Shown here: piece after piece, positions 7,344-15,478 of the stretch
Layout of the letters: each line of letters begins with the position of its first letter
Position numbering within the stretch: position 1 is the stretch's first letter
Assembly: GCA_035540955.1 (NCBI GenBank)
Contig: DATLFP010000005.1
Span: 1 to 15,478, forward strand
Direction: 5' to 3'
DNA length: 15,478 bases
Source of the DNA: DATLFP01 sp035540955
Lineage (GTDB): Bacteria > Actinomycetota > Acidimicrobiia > Acidimicrobiales > CADCSY01
Made by a program: the position numbers and the translations under genes
Notes under the pieces: model-generated
Database searches by the model: none
What the model was told of the DNA's origin: nothing
What the model saw: only the letters and a program-made list of their open reading frames with translations

Positions 7344-8861
7344 ATGGACGGCTTCAAAGACTGGGCGCTGAGCTTGGGGGTCTTCCTCCCCCTCGTCGGT
7401 GCGGCGGTGATGATGGTGGTGCCGCGCGCCGAGGAGCAGCTGCACAAGCTGATCGCGCTGGTCACGTCGCTGGCCACGATGGCCGTCGGCGTGTACCTGC
7501 TGGTCGACTTCGACTACGGCGAGTCGGGCCTGCAGTTCACGGTGAACCACGGGTGGATCGACGTCATCAACGCCCGGTACGAGATCGGCATCGACGGCAT
7601 CTCCCTGCCGCTGCTCGTCCTGTCGATGTTCATCGTGGTCCTCACGATCATCTACTCCTGGAACCACTTCCCGGAACCACACAACCCCAAGGCGTTCCTG
7701 ATCCTGATCCTGATCCTCGAGACGGGCATGAACGGCACCTTCGTCGCCCAGGACCTGATCCTGTTCTTCGTCTTCTTCGAGGTCGTGCTGCTGCCGATGT
7801 ACTTCATGATCGGCGTCTGGGGTGGCGAGCAGCGCCTGTACGCGGCGATCAAGTTCTTCCTCTTCACCCTGTTCGGTTCGGCGCTGATGATCCTCAGCTT
7901 CCTCGCCCTCTACTTCAAGGGCGGCCAGAGCTTCTCGATCCCCGAGCTGATCCAGGTGGCCCAGGCGAACATCGACGAGACCACCGCGCTGTGGATCTTC
8001 GCCGGCCTGTTCATGGGCTTCGCCATCAAGGTCCCCATGTTCCCGTTCCACACCTGGCTGCCCGACGCCCACACCCAGGCGCCGACCCAGGGGTCGGTGA
8101 TCCTGGCCGCCATCCTCCTGAAGCTGGGCACCTACGGGTTCGTGCGGATCGCCATCCCGATCCTCCCGGAGGCGGCGAAGGACTGGGCGCCCTGGATCGG
8201 CCTCTTGGCGGTGATCGGCATCATCTACGGCGCCCTCGGGTGCCTGGCCCAGACGGACATGAAGCGGCTCATCGCGTTCTCGTCGGTCGCGCACATGGGC
8301 TTCGTGATGCTCGGCATCGCCACCCTCACCGACTTCGGCATCAACGCCGCCATCTTCGGCATGGTCGCCCACGGCCTGATCACCGGCATGCTCTTCTTCA
8401 TCGCCGGGTCGGTGAAGGACCGCTTCCACACCCTCGACATGGCGCGGTTCGGCGGCCTGCTCCTTCAGGCGCCGCGCATGGGTTGGGTCCTCGGCTTCTG
8501 CGCCATGGCCTCCCTCGGGCTCCCGGGCCTGGCCGGGTTCTGGGGCGAGTTCCCGGCCATCCTCTCCGCCTACAGCCCGGCGGACGGCCTGCCGGTCGAG
8601 ACGTTCCGGACCTACATGGTCGTGGCCGCCGTGGGCACCGTCCTGGCCGCGGGCTACCTGCTCTGGATGCTCCAGCGGGTGGCCTTCGGCACGGTCAAGG
8701 ACGAGTGGAAGGACCACGACATCCCCGACATGCGCTGGCCGGAGTACGTGGCGTGGACGCCGATGCTGATCCTCATCGTCGTGCTCGGCATCCTGCCCAA
8801 CCTGCTGTTCGGGATCATGGACGAGTCGGTCAAGGCGACCGTCGCGGTGTTCGGCGGGTAG
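7344..8861 (+). CDS. nuoM: NADH-quinone oxidoreductase subunit M (antiporter-like)
   Basis: This 505-aa subunit (ND4 homologue) is the middle antiporter-like proton channel of the membrane arm. Residues of the proton path are visible: E146 in FFEVVLLPMYFMIG, K229 in GFAIKVPMFPFHTWLPDAH, H236 and K260 in AAILLKLGTYGF. Length and helix pattern (about 14 helices) are normal. The ATG at 7344 has AGGGAG (7334-7339) just upstream and lies 11 bp after the nuoL stop. The gene ends with TAG at 8859-8861, followed by a 91-bp spacer with the second intergenic repeat copy. Confidence 0.97.
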   Translation: MDGFKDWALSLGVFLPLVGAAVMMVVPRAEEQLHKLIALVTSLATMAVGVYLLVDFDYGESGLQFTVNHGWIDVINARYEIGIDGISLPLLVLSMFIVVLTIIYSWNHFPEPHNPKAFLILILILETGMNGTFVAQDLILFFVFFEVVLLPMYFMIGVWGGEQRLYAAIKFFLFTLFGSALMILSFLALYFKGGQSFSIPELIQVAQANIDETTALWIFAGLFMGFAIKVPMFPFHTWLPDAHTQAPTQGSVILAAILLKLGTYGFVRIAIPILPEAAKDWAPWIGLLAVIGIIYGALGCLAQTDMKRLIAFSSVAHMGFVMLGIATLTDFGINAAIFGMVAHGLITGMLFFIAGSVKDRFHTLDMARFGGLLLQAPRMGWVLGFCAMASLGLPGLAGFWGEFPAILSAYSPADGLPVETFRTYMVVAAVGTVLAAGYLLWMLQRVAFGTVKDEWKDHDIPDMRWPEYVAWTPMLILIVVLGILPNLLFGIMDESVKATVAVFGG

Positions 8862-8869
8862 GCGTACCG

Positions 8870-8904
8870 ATGGTCTCGCTCTGCAGGCTCCGCTCGACTG
8901 CCGG
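8870..8904 (+). repeat. Intergenic repeat copy 2 (nuoM/nuoN junction)
   Basis: These 35 bases match 4826-4860 at 33 positions. The copy sits 8 bp after the nuoM stop. The following ~40 bp are GC-rich and contain CCGGACTGTCGTCCGG (8901-8916), a small hairpin with 6-bp arms. The junction opens with ATGGTC (8870-8875) and closes with its exact reverse complement GACCAT (8949-8954), which includes the first bases of nuoN. The nuoN ribosome site GGAGGG (8941-8946) lies just inside that boundary. No target duplication is evident here. Confidence 0.7.
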
Positions 8905-8952
8905 ACTGTCGTCCGGCCCTGCCGGCTGCGCGCCCGGGCTGGAGGGCTGACC

Positions 8953-10428
8953 ATGTTCGTCGCGCCCGAGATCGACTACCACGCGTTCGCGCCGGAGATC
9001 GTCCTCGTCGGCTCGCTCCTCTTGCTGCTCACGGTCGACCTGATCTTCGAGCAGCGGGCTCGCTGGGCGACCTCGACCCTGGCCGGCATCGGGCTCCTCG
9101 GCTCGATGGTGCCGATCATCACGCTGGCGCTCGACGGCGCCGACCGGTCGATGTTCGGGGGCGCCTACGTCGTCGACGACTTCTCGCTCGTCATGAAGGC
9201 GCTGTTCCTCGGGGCCGGCTACATCGTGGTGCTGCTGTCGACGGACTACATCGCCGAGGGCGACTTCAGCGAGGGTGAGTACTACTTCCTGCTCCTCGCA
9301 TCGCTGTCGGGCATGACGCTCATGGCGAGCGCCCGCGACCTCATCACCATCTTCATCGCCCTCGAGCTGCTGTCGATCCCCGCATACCTGCTCGCCGGGT
9401 GGCGCAAGCGCGACCTGCGGGGCAACGAGGCGTCGCTCAAGTACTACCTGCTCGGCGTGTTCGCCTCGGCGGTGATGCTCTACGGCATGTCGCTGCTGTT
9501 CGGGCTCAGCGGCAGCACGCTGCTCTCGGAGATCGGCGCCGCCGTCCGCGCTGGTGAGGCGTCGGTGGCGATGGTCACCGTCGCCATCGTGTTCGTGATC
9601 GCCGGGTTCGCGTTCAAGGTCTCGGCGGTGCCGTTCCACACCTGGGCGCCGGACACGTACGAGGGAGCGCCGACGCCCATCACCGCGTTCCTGTCGGTGG
9701 CGTCGAAGGCGGCCGGCTTCGTGGCCCTCCTCAACCTCGTCTACCTCGGGTTCTACGACCGGGCCGACGTGTGGGAGCCGATGTTCTGGACCCTGGCGGT
9801 GCTCACGATGACCGTCGGGAACCTGATCGCGCTGCGCCAGACCAACGTCGTGCGCATGCTCGCGTACTCGTCGGTCGCCCAGGCCGGGTTCATGTTGGCG
9901 CCGTTGGCGGTGGCAGGCAGCGTCCCCGAGAGCGCGCTCGAAGCGGTCGTGACCTACATGATCATCTACACCGCCATGAACCTCGGTGCGTTCGGGGTCG
10001 TGATGGCGGTGGCTCGGCGGACGCGGTCGGCGGAGCTGTCGAGCTTCGGCGGGCTGTTCCAGTACGCCCCCGGCCTCACGGTCCTGCTCACGGTGTTCTT
10101 CTTCGCACTGGCGGGGATCCCACCGCTGGGCGGCTGGTACGCCAAGTTCGTGATGTTCAAGGCGATCTTCGACTCGCTGACACCGGCAGCCGTGGTGCTC
10201 GGCGTCGTCGCCGCCGTGAACTCGGTGATCGGCCTCTTCTACTACGCGTCGGTGGCGCGGGAGGCGTGGATGTCGGAGATCCCCGACGGCGACCGCACGC
10301 CGGTGAAGGTGCCGGCGTCGCTGGCCGCCGCTCTCGGGCTGACGGCCCTCGCCACCGTCGCCGTCGGCGTCCTTCCCCAGATCGCCGCCCGCTTCGGCGA
10401 CCTCGCCACCTACGCCATCGGCGGGTGA
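8953..10428 (+). CDS. nuoN: NADH-quinone oxidoreductase subunit N (antiporter-like)
   Basis: This 491-aa subunit (ND2 homologue) is the antiporter-like channel nearest the quinone module. Conserved residues include E138 in FIALELLSIPAYLLAGW, K222 in GFAFKVSAVPFHTWAPD, H229 and the SVASKAAGF segment. Helix number and length are normal for the bacterial form. The ATG at 8953 is well supported by GGAGGG (8941-8946). It is the last nuo gene, and a strong hairpin follows 10 bp after its stop. Confidence 0.97.
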   Translation: MFVAPEIDYHAFAPEIVLVGSLLLLLTVDLIFEQRARWATSTLAGIGLLGSMVPIITLALDGADRSMFGGAYVVDDFSLVMKALFLGAGYIVVLLSTDYIAEGDFSEGEYYFLLLASLSGMTLMASARDLITIFIALELLSIPAYLLAGWRKRDLRGNEASLKYYLLGVFASAVMLYGMSLLFGLSGSTLLSEIGAAVRAGEASVAMVTVAIVFVIAGFAFKVSAVPFHTWAPDTYEGAPTPITAFLSVASKAAGFVALLNLVYLGFYDRADVWEPMFWTLAVLTMTVGNLIALRQTNVVRMLAYSSVAQAGFMLAPLAVAGSVPESALEAVVTYMIIYTAMNLGAFGVVMAVARRTRSAELSSFGGLFQYAPGLTVLLTVFFFALAGIPPLGGWYAKFVMFKAIFDSLTPAAVVLGVVAAVNSVIGLFYYASVAREAWMSEIPDGDRTPVKVPASLAAALGLTALATVAVGVLPQIAARFGDLATYAIGG

Positions 10429-10438
10429 CCCTCCACGA

Positions 10439-10482
10439 CCTTTGTCGCGCTCGCCGTGCCTGACCGGGCGAGCGCGACAAGG
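10439..10482 (+). terminator. Strong hairpin after nuoN, overlapping the ribosome site of the next gene
   Basis: TTGTCGCGCTCGCC (10442-10455) and GGCGAGCGCGACAA (10467-10480) are exact reverse complements of 14 bp around an 11-nt loop; CC/GG outside may extend the stem past one bulged T. There is no U-tract, as is common for high-GC actinobacterial terminators. The 3' arm includes the AA of AAGG (10479-10482), the likely Shine-Dalgarno of the methyltransferase gene starting at 10491. The hairpin could therefore attenuate read-through, mask that site, or both. Confidence 0.65.
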
Positions 10483-10490
10483 TTCGTGAC

Positions 10491-11606
10491 GTGAGCGCGC
10501 TCGAGGCCGTCACCCAGCGGATCGAGCGGGAGGGGCCGATCCGCTTCGACGCGTTCGTGGACCTCGCGCTCTACGGCGACGCCGGGTTCTTCTCGCGAGG
10601 GGCGGGTGCCGGTCGCCGGGCCGACTTCCTCACCAGCCCCGAGGTCGGCTCCCTGTTCGGCGCGGTGCTGGCCCGGGCCATCGACGCCGAGTGGGAGCGG
10701 TTGGGCCGTCCCGATCCGTTCGTGGTGATCGAGGGCGGCGCCGGCCGGGGGGTCCTCGCCAAGGCGGTGCTCGACAGCGACCCGGCGTGCGCGCCGGCGC
10801 TGCGCTACGTGTGCGTCGAGCGGTCGGCGGTGCTCCGGGCGGCGGCGGCCGACCTGCTCCCGACCGAGCCGGCCGAGAACGTCTTCGGCGCGGTGGTCGG
10901 GGGCGACCTCGACGAGGAGCGGGTCGTTCCCGGCACCGGTCCGGTCGTGGCCGTGCTCGACGACCTGCCGCTGGTGCCGGTGACGGGCATGGTCCTCGCC
11001 AACGAGCTGCTCGACAACCTGCCGTTCCGGCTGCTCGAACGGACGGCCGACACCTGGTCCGAGGTCTTCGTGGTGCTGACCGACGGCCTCCTCGGTGAGC
11101 TGCTGGTCGAAGCGGCGCCCGACGTCGTGCTCGAAGCCGACCATCTCGCGCCGGCGGCCGCCCTCGGCGCCCGCCTCCCGCTCCAGCGGGGTGCCGCGGC
11201 GTGGGTCGGTCGCGCCCGCGAGTCGCTGCTGCGAGGCCGGATCGTGCTGGTCGACTACGCCGACACGTCACCGTCGCTCGCGGCGCGCCCGTGGACCGAC
11301 TGGGTCCGCACCTACCGCGGCCACCAGCGGGGCGGCGGACCGCTCGACCGCCCCGGCGAGCAGGACATCACCTGCGAGGTGGCCGTCGACCAGCTGCCGA
11401 CACCGTCGTCGAACCGGAGCCAGGCCGACTTCCTCGCCGCCCACGGCGTTGCCGATCTGGCCGCCGCCGCCCGGGCCGAGTGGGAGGCCCGCGCCCACAT
11501 CGGCGACCTCGAGGCCCTCAAGGCCCGCAGCCGCGCCGGGGAAGCCGCCGCCATCACCGACCTGACCGGTCTCGGCGCGTTCCGGGTCCTCGAGTGGGTC
11601 CTCTGA
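10491..11606 (+). CDS. MidA/NDUFAF7-family SAM-dependent methyltransferase (COG1565)
   Basis: This 371-aa protein has the family pattern in order: GPIRFDAFVDLALYG near the N-terminus, DFLTSPEVGSLFG (45-57), the SAM-binding glycine motif VIEGGAGRG (79-87), the post-I acidic region VCVERS, LANELLDNLPF (169-179), LVDYAD, and the GPLDRPGEQDITCEV-like motif. The eukaryotic member NDUFAF7 methylates an arginine of NDUFS2, the NuoD homologue, and is required for complex I assembly. Bacterial members are less well known. Location directly after nuoN, plus presence of the matching arginine (R67) in NuoD, suggests the same job here; this is inference. GTG 10491 is preceded by AAGG within a hairpin arm. 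Confidence 0.88.
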   Translation: MSALEAVTQRIEREGPIRFDAFVDLALYGDAGFFSRGAGAGRRADFLTSPEVGSLFGAVLARAIDAEWERLGRPDPFVVIEGGAGRGVLAKAVLDSDPACAPALRYVCVERSAVLRAAAADLLPTEPAENVFGAVVGGDLDEERVVPGTGPVVAVLDDLPLVPVTGMVLANELLDNLPFRLLERTADTWSEVFVVLTDGLLGELLVEAAPDVVLEADHLAPAAALGARLPLQRGAAAWVGRARESLLRGRIVLVDYADTSPSLAARPWTDWVRTYRGHQRGGGPLDRPGEQDITCEVAVDQLPTPSSNRSQADFLAAHGVADLAAAARAEWEARAHIGDLEALKARSRAGEAAAITDLTGLGAFRVLEWVL

Positions 11607-11648
11607 CGGTGCCGGGTCCCGGCGGGACGCGGGCCGCGCCGCGGAATG

Positions 11649-11661
11649 TACGGTCCGGACC
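11649..11661 (+). promoter_or_regulatory. Putative leaderless -10 box and palindrome before acs
   Basis: TACGGT (11649-11654) fits TANNNT and ends 7 nt before the acs ATG at 11662, a spacing typical of leaderless transcripts; no Shine-Dalgarno is seen. The perfect 10-bp palindrome GGTCCGGACC (11652-11661) overlaps the -10 and abuts the start codon, so a bound regulator could block initiation. No convincing -35 was found. The palindrome is short and could be chance in this GC-rich DNA. Confidence 0.4.
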
Positions 11662-13620
<1,959 letters not shown>

Positions 13621-13683
13621 GCCGCGCCCGATCCCGAGCACTGGTGCTGGCGCGACGGGGTCGTCGAGTCCGGCGGCGCCGTC

Positions 13684-14121
13684 GTGTTCGACATCGACGG
13701 CGTGCTCGCCAACGCCGACCACCGCCAGCACCTGCTGCAGCCCACCGGCGGGGGACGCAAGGACTGGAAGACGTTCTTCTCCCGCGCCGGCGACGACGCC
13801 CTGATCGACGAGGTGGCCCGCCTCACCATGCTGCTGGCGCCGTCGCTGCGCCGGGTCCTGCTCACGGCGCGGCCGATCACGATCCGGGACCTCACCGTCG
13901 AGTGGCTGAACCGTCACGACGTGGCCTGGGACCTGCTGATCATGCGCCCGGAGCGGGAGTTCTCGCCGTCCCCGGTGGCCAAGCGCCACGCCGTGCGTGA
14001 GCTGCGAGCCCATGGCTTCGAGCTGCTGCTCGCCTTCGACGACGACCGCCGCAACGTCGACATGTTCCACGACGAGGGCGTCCCCTGCATCTACATCCAC
14101 TCCGGCTACTACGAGGCCTGA
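13684..14121 (+). CDS. HAD-superfamily phosphatase, polynucleotide 3'-phosphatase-like
   Basis: As called from GTG 13684 the protein has 145 aa. It shows HAD motif I FDIDGVLAN (catalytic D3 and D5), motif II LLTARPI, a basic residue in AKRHAVREL, and an acidic motif FDDDRRNVDMF, then GVPCIYIHSGYYE. The DW...DE...IMRPE...K...DDRxxVxMW/F order resembles the 3'-phosphatase domain of T4 polynucleotide kinase, so a nucleic-acid 3'-end or nucleotide phosphatase is possible; the substrate is unknown. With this start, strand beta1 before motif I is cut to one residue. The same frame upstream encodes EHWCWRDGVVESGGAVVFD, which completes that strand, so the natural start is probably near 13624. It is in the same frame as acs. 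Confidence 0.72.
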   Translation: MFDIDGVLANADHRQHLLQPTGGGRKDWKTFFSRAGDDALIDEVARLTMLLAPSLRRVLLTARPITIRDLTVEWLNRHDVAWDLLIMRPEREFSPSPVAKRHAVRELRAHGFELLLAFDDDRRNVDMFHDEGVPCIYIHSGYYEA

Positions 14122-14139
14122 GACCCGGACCCCCAACCC

Positions 14140-14190
14140 CGTTCTGGGACCGGTCGGGTACGACAGATCGGCCCGCGCGGTCCCAGAACG
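14140..14190. repeat. 13-bp perfect inverted repeat between HAD gene and htpX
   Basis: CGTTCTGGGACCG (14140-14152) and CGGTCCCAGAACG (14178-14190) are exact reverse complements, 25 nt apart. The loop contains a small inner stem, GTCG-GGTA-CGAC (14153-14164). It may be a terminator for the acs-HAD transcript, or an operator, since it lies 30 bp upstream of the htpX -10-like box. No T-tract follows. Confidence 0.6.
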
Positions 14191-14220
14191 CTGGCCGGCC
14201 AGGAACGCGCGGCCCACAGG

Positions 14221-14226
14221 TAGCGT
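14221..14226 (+). promoter_or_regulatory. Putative -10 box of htpX
   Basis: TAGCGT fits TANNNT and ends 10 nt before the ATG at 14237. There is no Shine-Dalgarno, so the transcript is probably leaderless or almost so. A -35 element is not evident. Confidence 0.35.
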
Positions 14227-14236
14227 TGATCGCACC

Positions 14237-15079
14237 ATGAAGAACTACGCGAAGACCGCGGTGCTGCTCGCCGGCATCGGCGGGATCATGATCGTCCTCG
14301 GCGGCCTGTTCGGCGGGCGCACGGGCATGTTCATCGGCCTCGCGCTCGGCCTCGCCTTCGTGGGCTTCTCCTACTGGAACAGCGACAAGCTCGCCATCCG
14401 CGCCGCCAAGGCGGTGCCGGCCGACGAAGCGGAGATGCCCGAGTACTTCGCGATCGTCCGCGAGCTGGCCGCCAAGTCGGGCATCCCCATGCCGCGGCTC
14501 TACATCTCCCCCGAGATGCAGCCCAACGCCTTCGCCACCGGCCGCAACCCGGAGCACGCGGCCGTGGCCGTCACCCAGGGCATCCTCCGGGTGCTCACCT
14601 GGGAGGAGCTGCGCGGGGTGCTCGCTCACGAGCTCGGCCACGTGAAGAACCGCGACATCCTGATCAGCTCGGTGGCCGCCGCCGTGGCCATGGGCATCAC
14701 GGTGATCGCCACCATGGCCCGCTTCGCCGCCATCTTCGGCGGCCGCGGCAACGATCGCGACGGCGGCAACGTCTTCGCCATGCTCGCCATGGCCATCCTC
14801 GCCCCGCTGGCCGCCGGGATCCTCCAGGCGGCCCTCAGCCGCACGCGGGAGTTCGAGGCCGACGCCACCGGCAAGGCCCTGATCGGCGACGGCGCCCCGC
14901 TCGCCAGCGCGCTCGCCAAGATCGAAGCGGCGGCCACCCGGGTGCCGATGGACATCGACCCCGCGCACGCGCAGGCGTTCATCGTCAACCCGCTCACCGG
15001 CCGCAAGGTCCAGTTCGCCAACCTGTTCCGCACCCACCCGCCGACCGAGGAGCGCATCGCCCGCCTGACCGGCCGATAG
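14237..15079 (+). CDS. htpX: HtpX-type membrane zinc metalloprotease (M48 family)
   Basis: This 280-aa protein is a membrane-bound M48 protease that, in studied bacteria, degrades misfolded membrane proteins. Two hydrophobic helices occupy about residues 7-24 and 28-46, and two more follow the active site at about 143-166 and 178-199. The zinc site HELGH (131-135, catalytic E132) is intact, and SRTREFEADA provides the third ligand, most likely E205. QPNAFATGRNPEHAAVAVT before the active site and FRTHPPTEERIARL at the C-terminus are family hallmarks. ATG 14237 gives the canonical N-terminus; a longer in-frame extension to 13997 is out-of-frame reading of the HAD gene and is not used. Confidence 0.94.
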   Translation: MKNYAKTAVLLAGIGGIMIVLGGLFGGRTGMFIGLALGLAFVGFSYWNSDKLAIRAAKAVPADEAEMPEYFAIVRELAAKSGIPMPRLYISPEMQPNAFATGRNPEHAAVAVTQGILRVLTWEELRGVLAHELGHVKNRDILISSVAAAVAMGITVIATMARFAAIFGGRGNDRDGGNVFAMLAMAILAPLAAGILQAALSRTREFEADATGKALIGDGAPLASALAKIEAAATRVPMDIDPAHAQAFIVNPLTGRKVQFANLFRTHPPTEERIARLTGR

Positions 15080-15098
15080 CGGGACGAAGCGGACCAAC

Positions 15099-15135
15099 GG
15101 CCATCACGCTTCGGCGTGCCGGCCGCACGGTGCGG
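15099..15135 (+). terminator. Tandem hairpins after htpX (UUCG tetraloop)
   Basis: CACGC-TTCG-GCGTG (15105-15118) forms a 5-bp stem closed by C-G on a UUCG loop, a very stable RNA tetraloop; flanking GGCC (15099-15102) and GGCC (15121-15124) may extend it across a 2x2 mismatch. A second stem, CCGCA-CGG-TGCGG (15123-15135), follows. They start about 20-25 bp after the htpX stop. There is no T-tract, so I infer a high-GC type terminator. Confidence 0.55.
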
Positions 15136-15181
15136 ACGCCGGGGCAGGAGACCGGCGCCGTGGTGACGAAGGCCCTTCGAC

Positions 15182-15478
15182 ATGGTTCAGGGGTCGACAC
15201 GACGGCGGGCACTGGGTGTGCTGCTGGCTGGCGCCGCGGGGATCGCGGTCGTCGGTGGCTCGTGGACCGCCCACGCCCAGGACGGCGGGCTCCTCCTCGG
15301 GACCACCACCACGACCCAGGCACCCTCCTCGACGACCACCACCGAGGCGACGACGACCACGACCACCGATGACCGCCCAGCCCTGCTCGTGCCGTCGACG
15401 ACCTCCACCACCGAGGCCCCGACGCCGACGGCACGAGCAGGGCTGGGCGGTCATCGGTGGTCGTGGTCGTCGTCGCCT
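15182..15478 (+). CDS. Secreted Thr-rich protein, N-terminal part (open at window end)
   Basis: ATG 15182 has GAAGG (15168-15172) 9 nt upstream and opens a frame with no stop before the end of the window (99 codons). The N-terminus is a clear export signal: basic STRRRAL (5-11, weakly twin-arginine-like), a hydrophobic core to about residue 26, and a probable cleavage after AHA (30-32). It is followed by a low-complexity Thr/Pro/Ala/Ser linker (41-81), such as often tethers extracellular domains in actinobacteria. Residues after about 82 come from the inverted-repeat arm at the window end and may be artefactual. Function is unknown. Confidence 0.6.
   Translation, partial: MVQGSTRRRALGVLLAGAAGIAVVGGSWTAHAQDGGLLLGTTTTTQAPSSTTTTEATTTTTTDDRPALLVPSTTSTTEAPTPTARAGLGGHRWSWSSSP
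15345..15478. repeat. 53-bp perfect inverted repeat reaching the window end
   Basis: 15426-15478 is the exact reverse complement of 15345-15397 over 53 bases, with a 28-nt loop (15398-15425). The right arm ends precisely at the last base of the window. The arm is unusually long and perfect, and it lies within a coding region. A fold-back chimera at a contig end is the likeliest cause; a genuine palindrome cannot be excluded from the sequence alone. Confidence 0.9.

Noticed and set aside
4826..8950. Small ORFs starting MVSL inside both intergenic repeats (22 and 26 codons), considered as a conserved peptide family
   Set aside because: Both base differences within the shared 35 bp change the amino acid, and the frames diverge right after the repeat. 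The similarity is explained by the DNA repeat, not by coding selection.
11611..11630. Small GTCCC-GGC-GGGAC hairpin after the methyltransferase gene as a terminator
   Set aside because: The stem is only 5 bp, with no tract or extension. Such stems are common by chance at this GC content.
13997..14236. N-terminal extension of htpX by 80 codons
   Set aside because: It overlaps the HAD gene in another frame and the intergenic inverted repeat, and its translation is Ser/Thr/Arg shadow sequence. The HtpX family starts at the methionine at 14237.
15300..15420. Short-period ACC/ACG repetition, considered as a CRISPR-like or tandem repeat
   Set aside because: There is no regular repeat-spacer pattern; it is codon repetition from the Thr-rich linker.
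15345..15478. Terminal palindrome as a transposon end, telomere or replication hairpin
   Set aside because: No transposase, terminal protein or target duplication is visible, it lies inside a coding frame, and it stops exactly at the window edge. An assembly fold-back is simpler.

Overview
The window is GC-rich with third codon positions almost always G or C. All convincing genes lie on the + strand and are tightly packed. The mix of GTG/TTG starts, leaderless-looking promoters (TANNNT about 7-10 nt before the start codon) and gene content suggests an actinobacterium, possibly of the Acidimicrobiia type. The class-level assignment is inference only. No intergenic stretch exceeds 300 bases.

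Region 1 (1-10428) is an uninterrupted respiratory complex I operon in the order nuoA-B-C-D-H-I-J-K-L-M-N. The peripheral arm (A-D, I), the quinone and N2-cluster chamber (B, D, H) and the three antiporter-like pumps (L, M, N) are complete. The NADH-oxidising module nuoE-F-G is absent: nuoD runs into nuoH with only 2 bases between them. The complex is therefore either an 11-subunit enzyme fed by another donor such as ferredoxin, or it takes NuoEFG from another locus. Genes mostly overlap or abut, except at nuoJ/nuoK and nuoM/nuoN. Both of those junctions carry a copy of the same ~35-bp repeat. At nuoJ/nuoK the insertion is flanked by a 14-bp near-duplication of the nuoK start. This leaves a well-placed Shine-Dalgarno and a 32-codon leader ORF whose stop overlaps the present nuoK start.

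Region 2 (10429-13620) begins with a strong hairpin whose 3' side overlaps the ribosome site of a MidA/NDUFAF7-type methyltransferase gene. The eukaryotic member of this family methylates an arginine of the NuoD homologue during complex I assembly, and the matching arginine is present in this NuoD, so the gene is a plausible functional part of the complex I locus. AMP-forming acetyl-CoA synthetase (acs) follows, with a leaderless-type promoter.

Region 3 (13621-15478) holds a small HAD phosphatase resembling the 3'-phosphatase domain of T4 polynucleotide kinase, whose start codon looks lost or non-canonical. It is followed by a 13-bp inverted repeat, an HtpX-type membrane metalloprotease, a UUCG-loop hairpin, and the 5' part of a secreted Thr-rich protein. 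The last 53 bases are the exact reverse complement of 15345-15397. This most likely marks an assembly or amplification fold-back at the contig end, so sequence after about 15425 should not be trusted.
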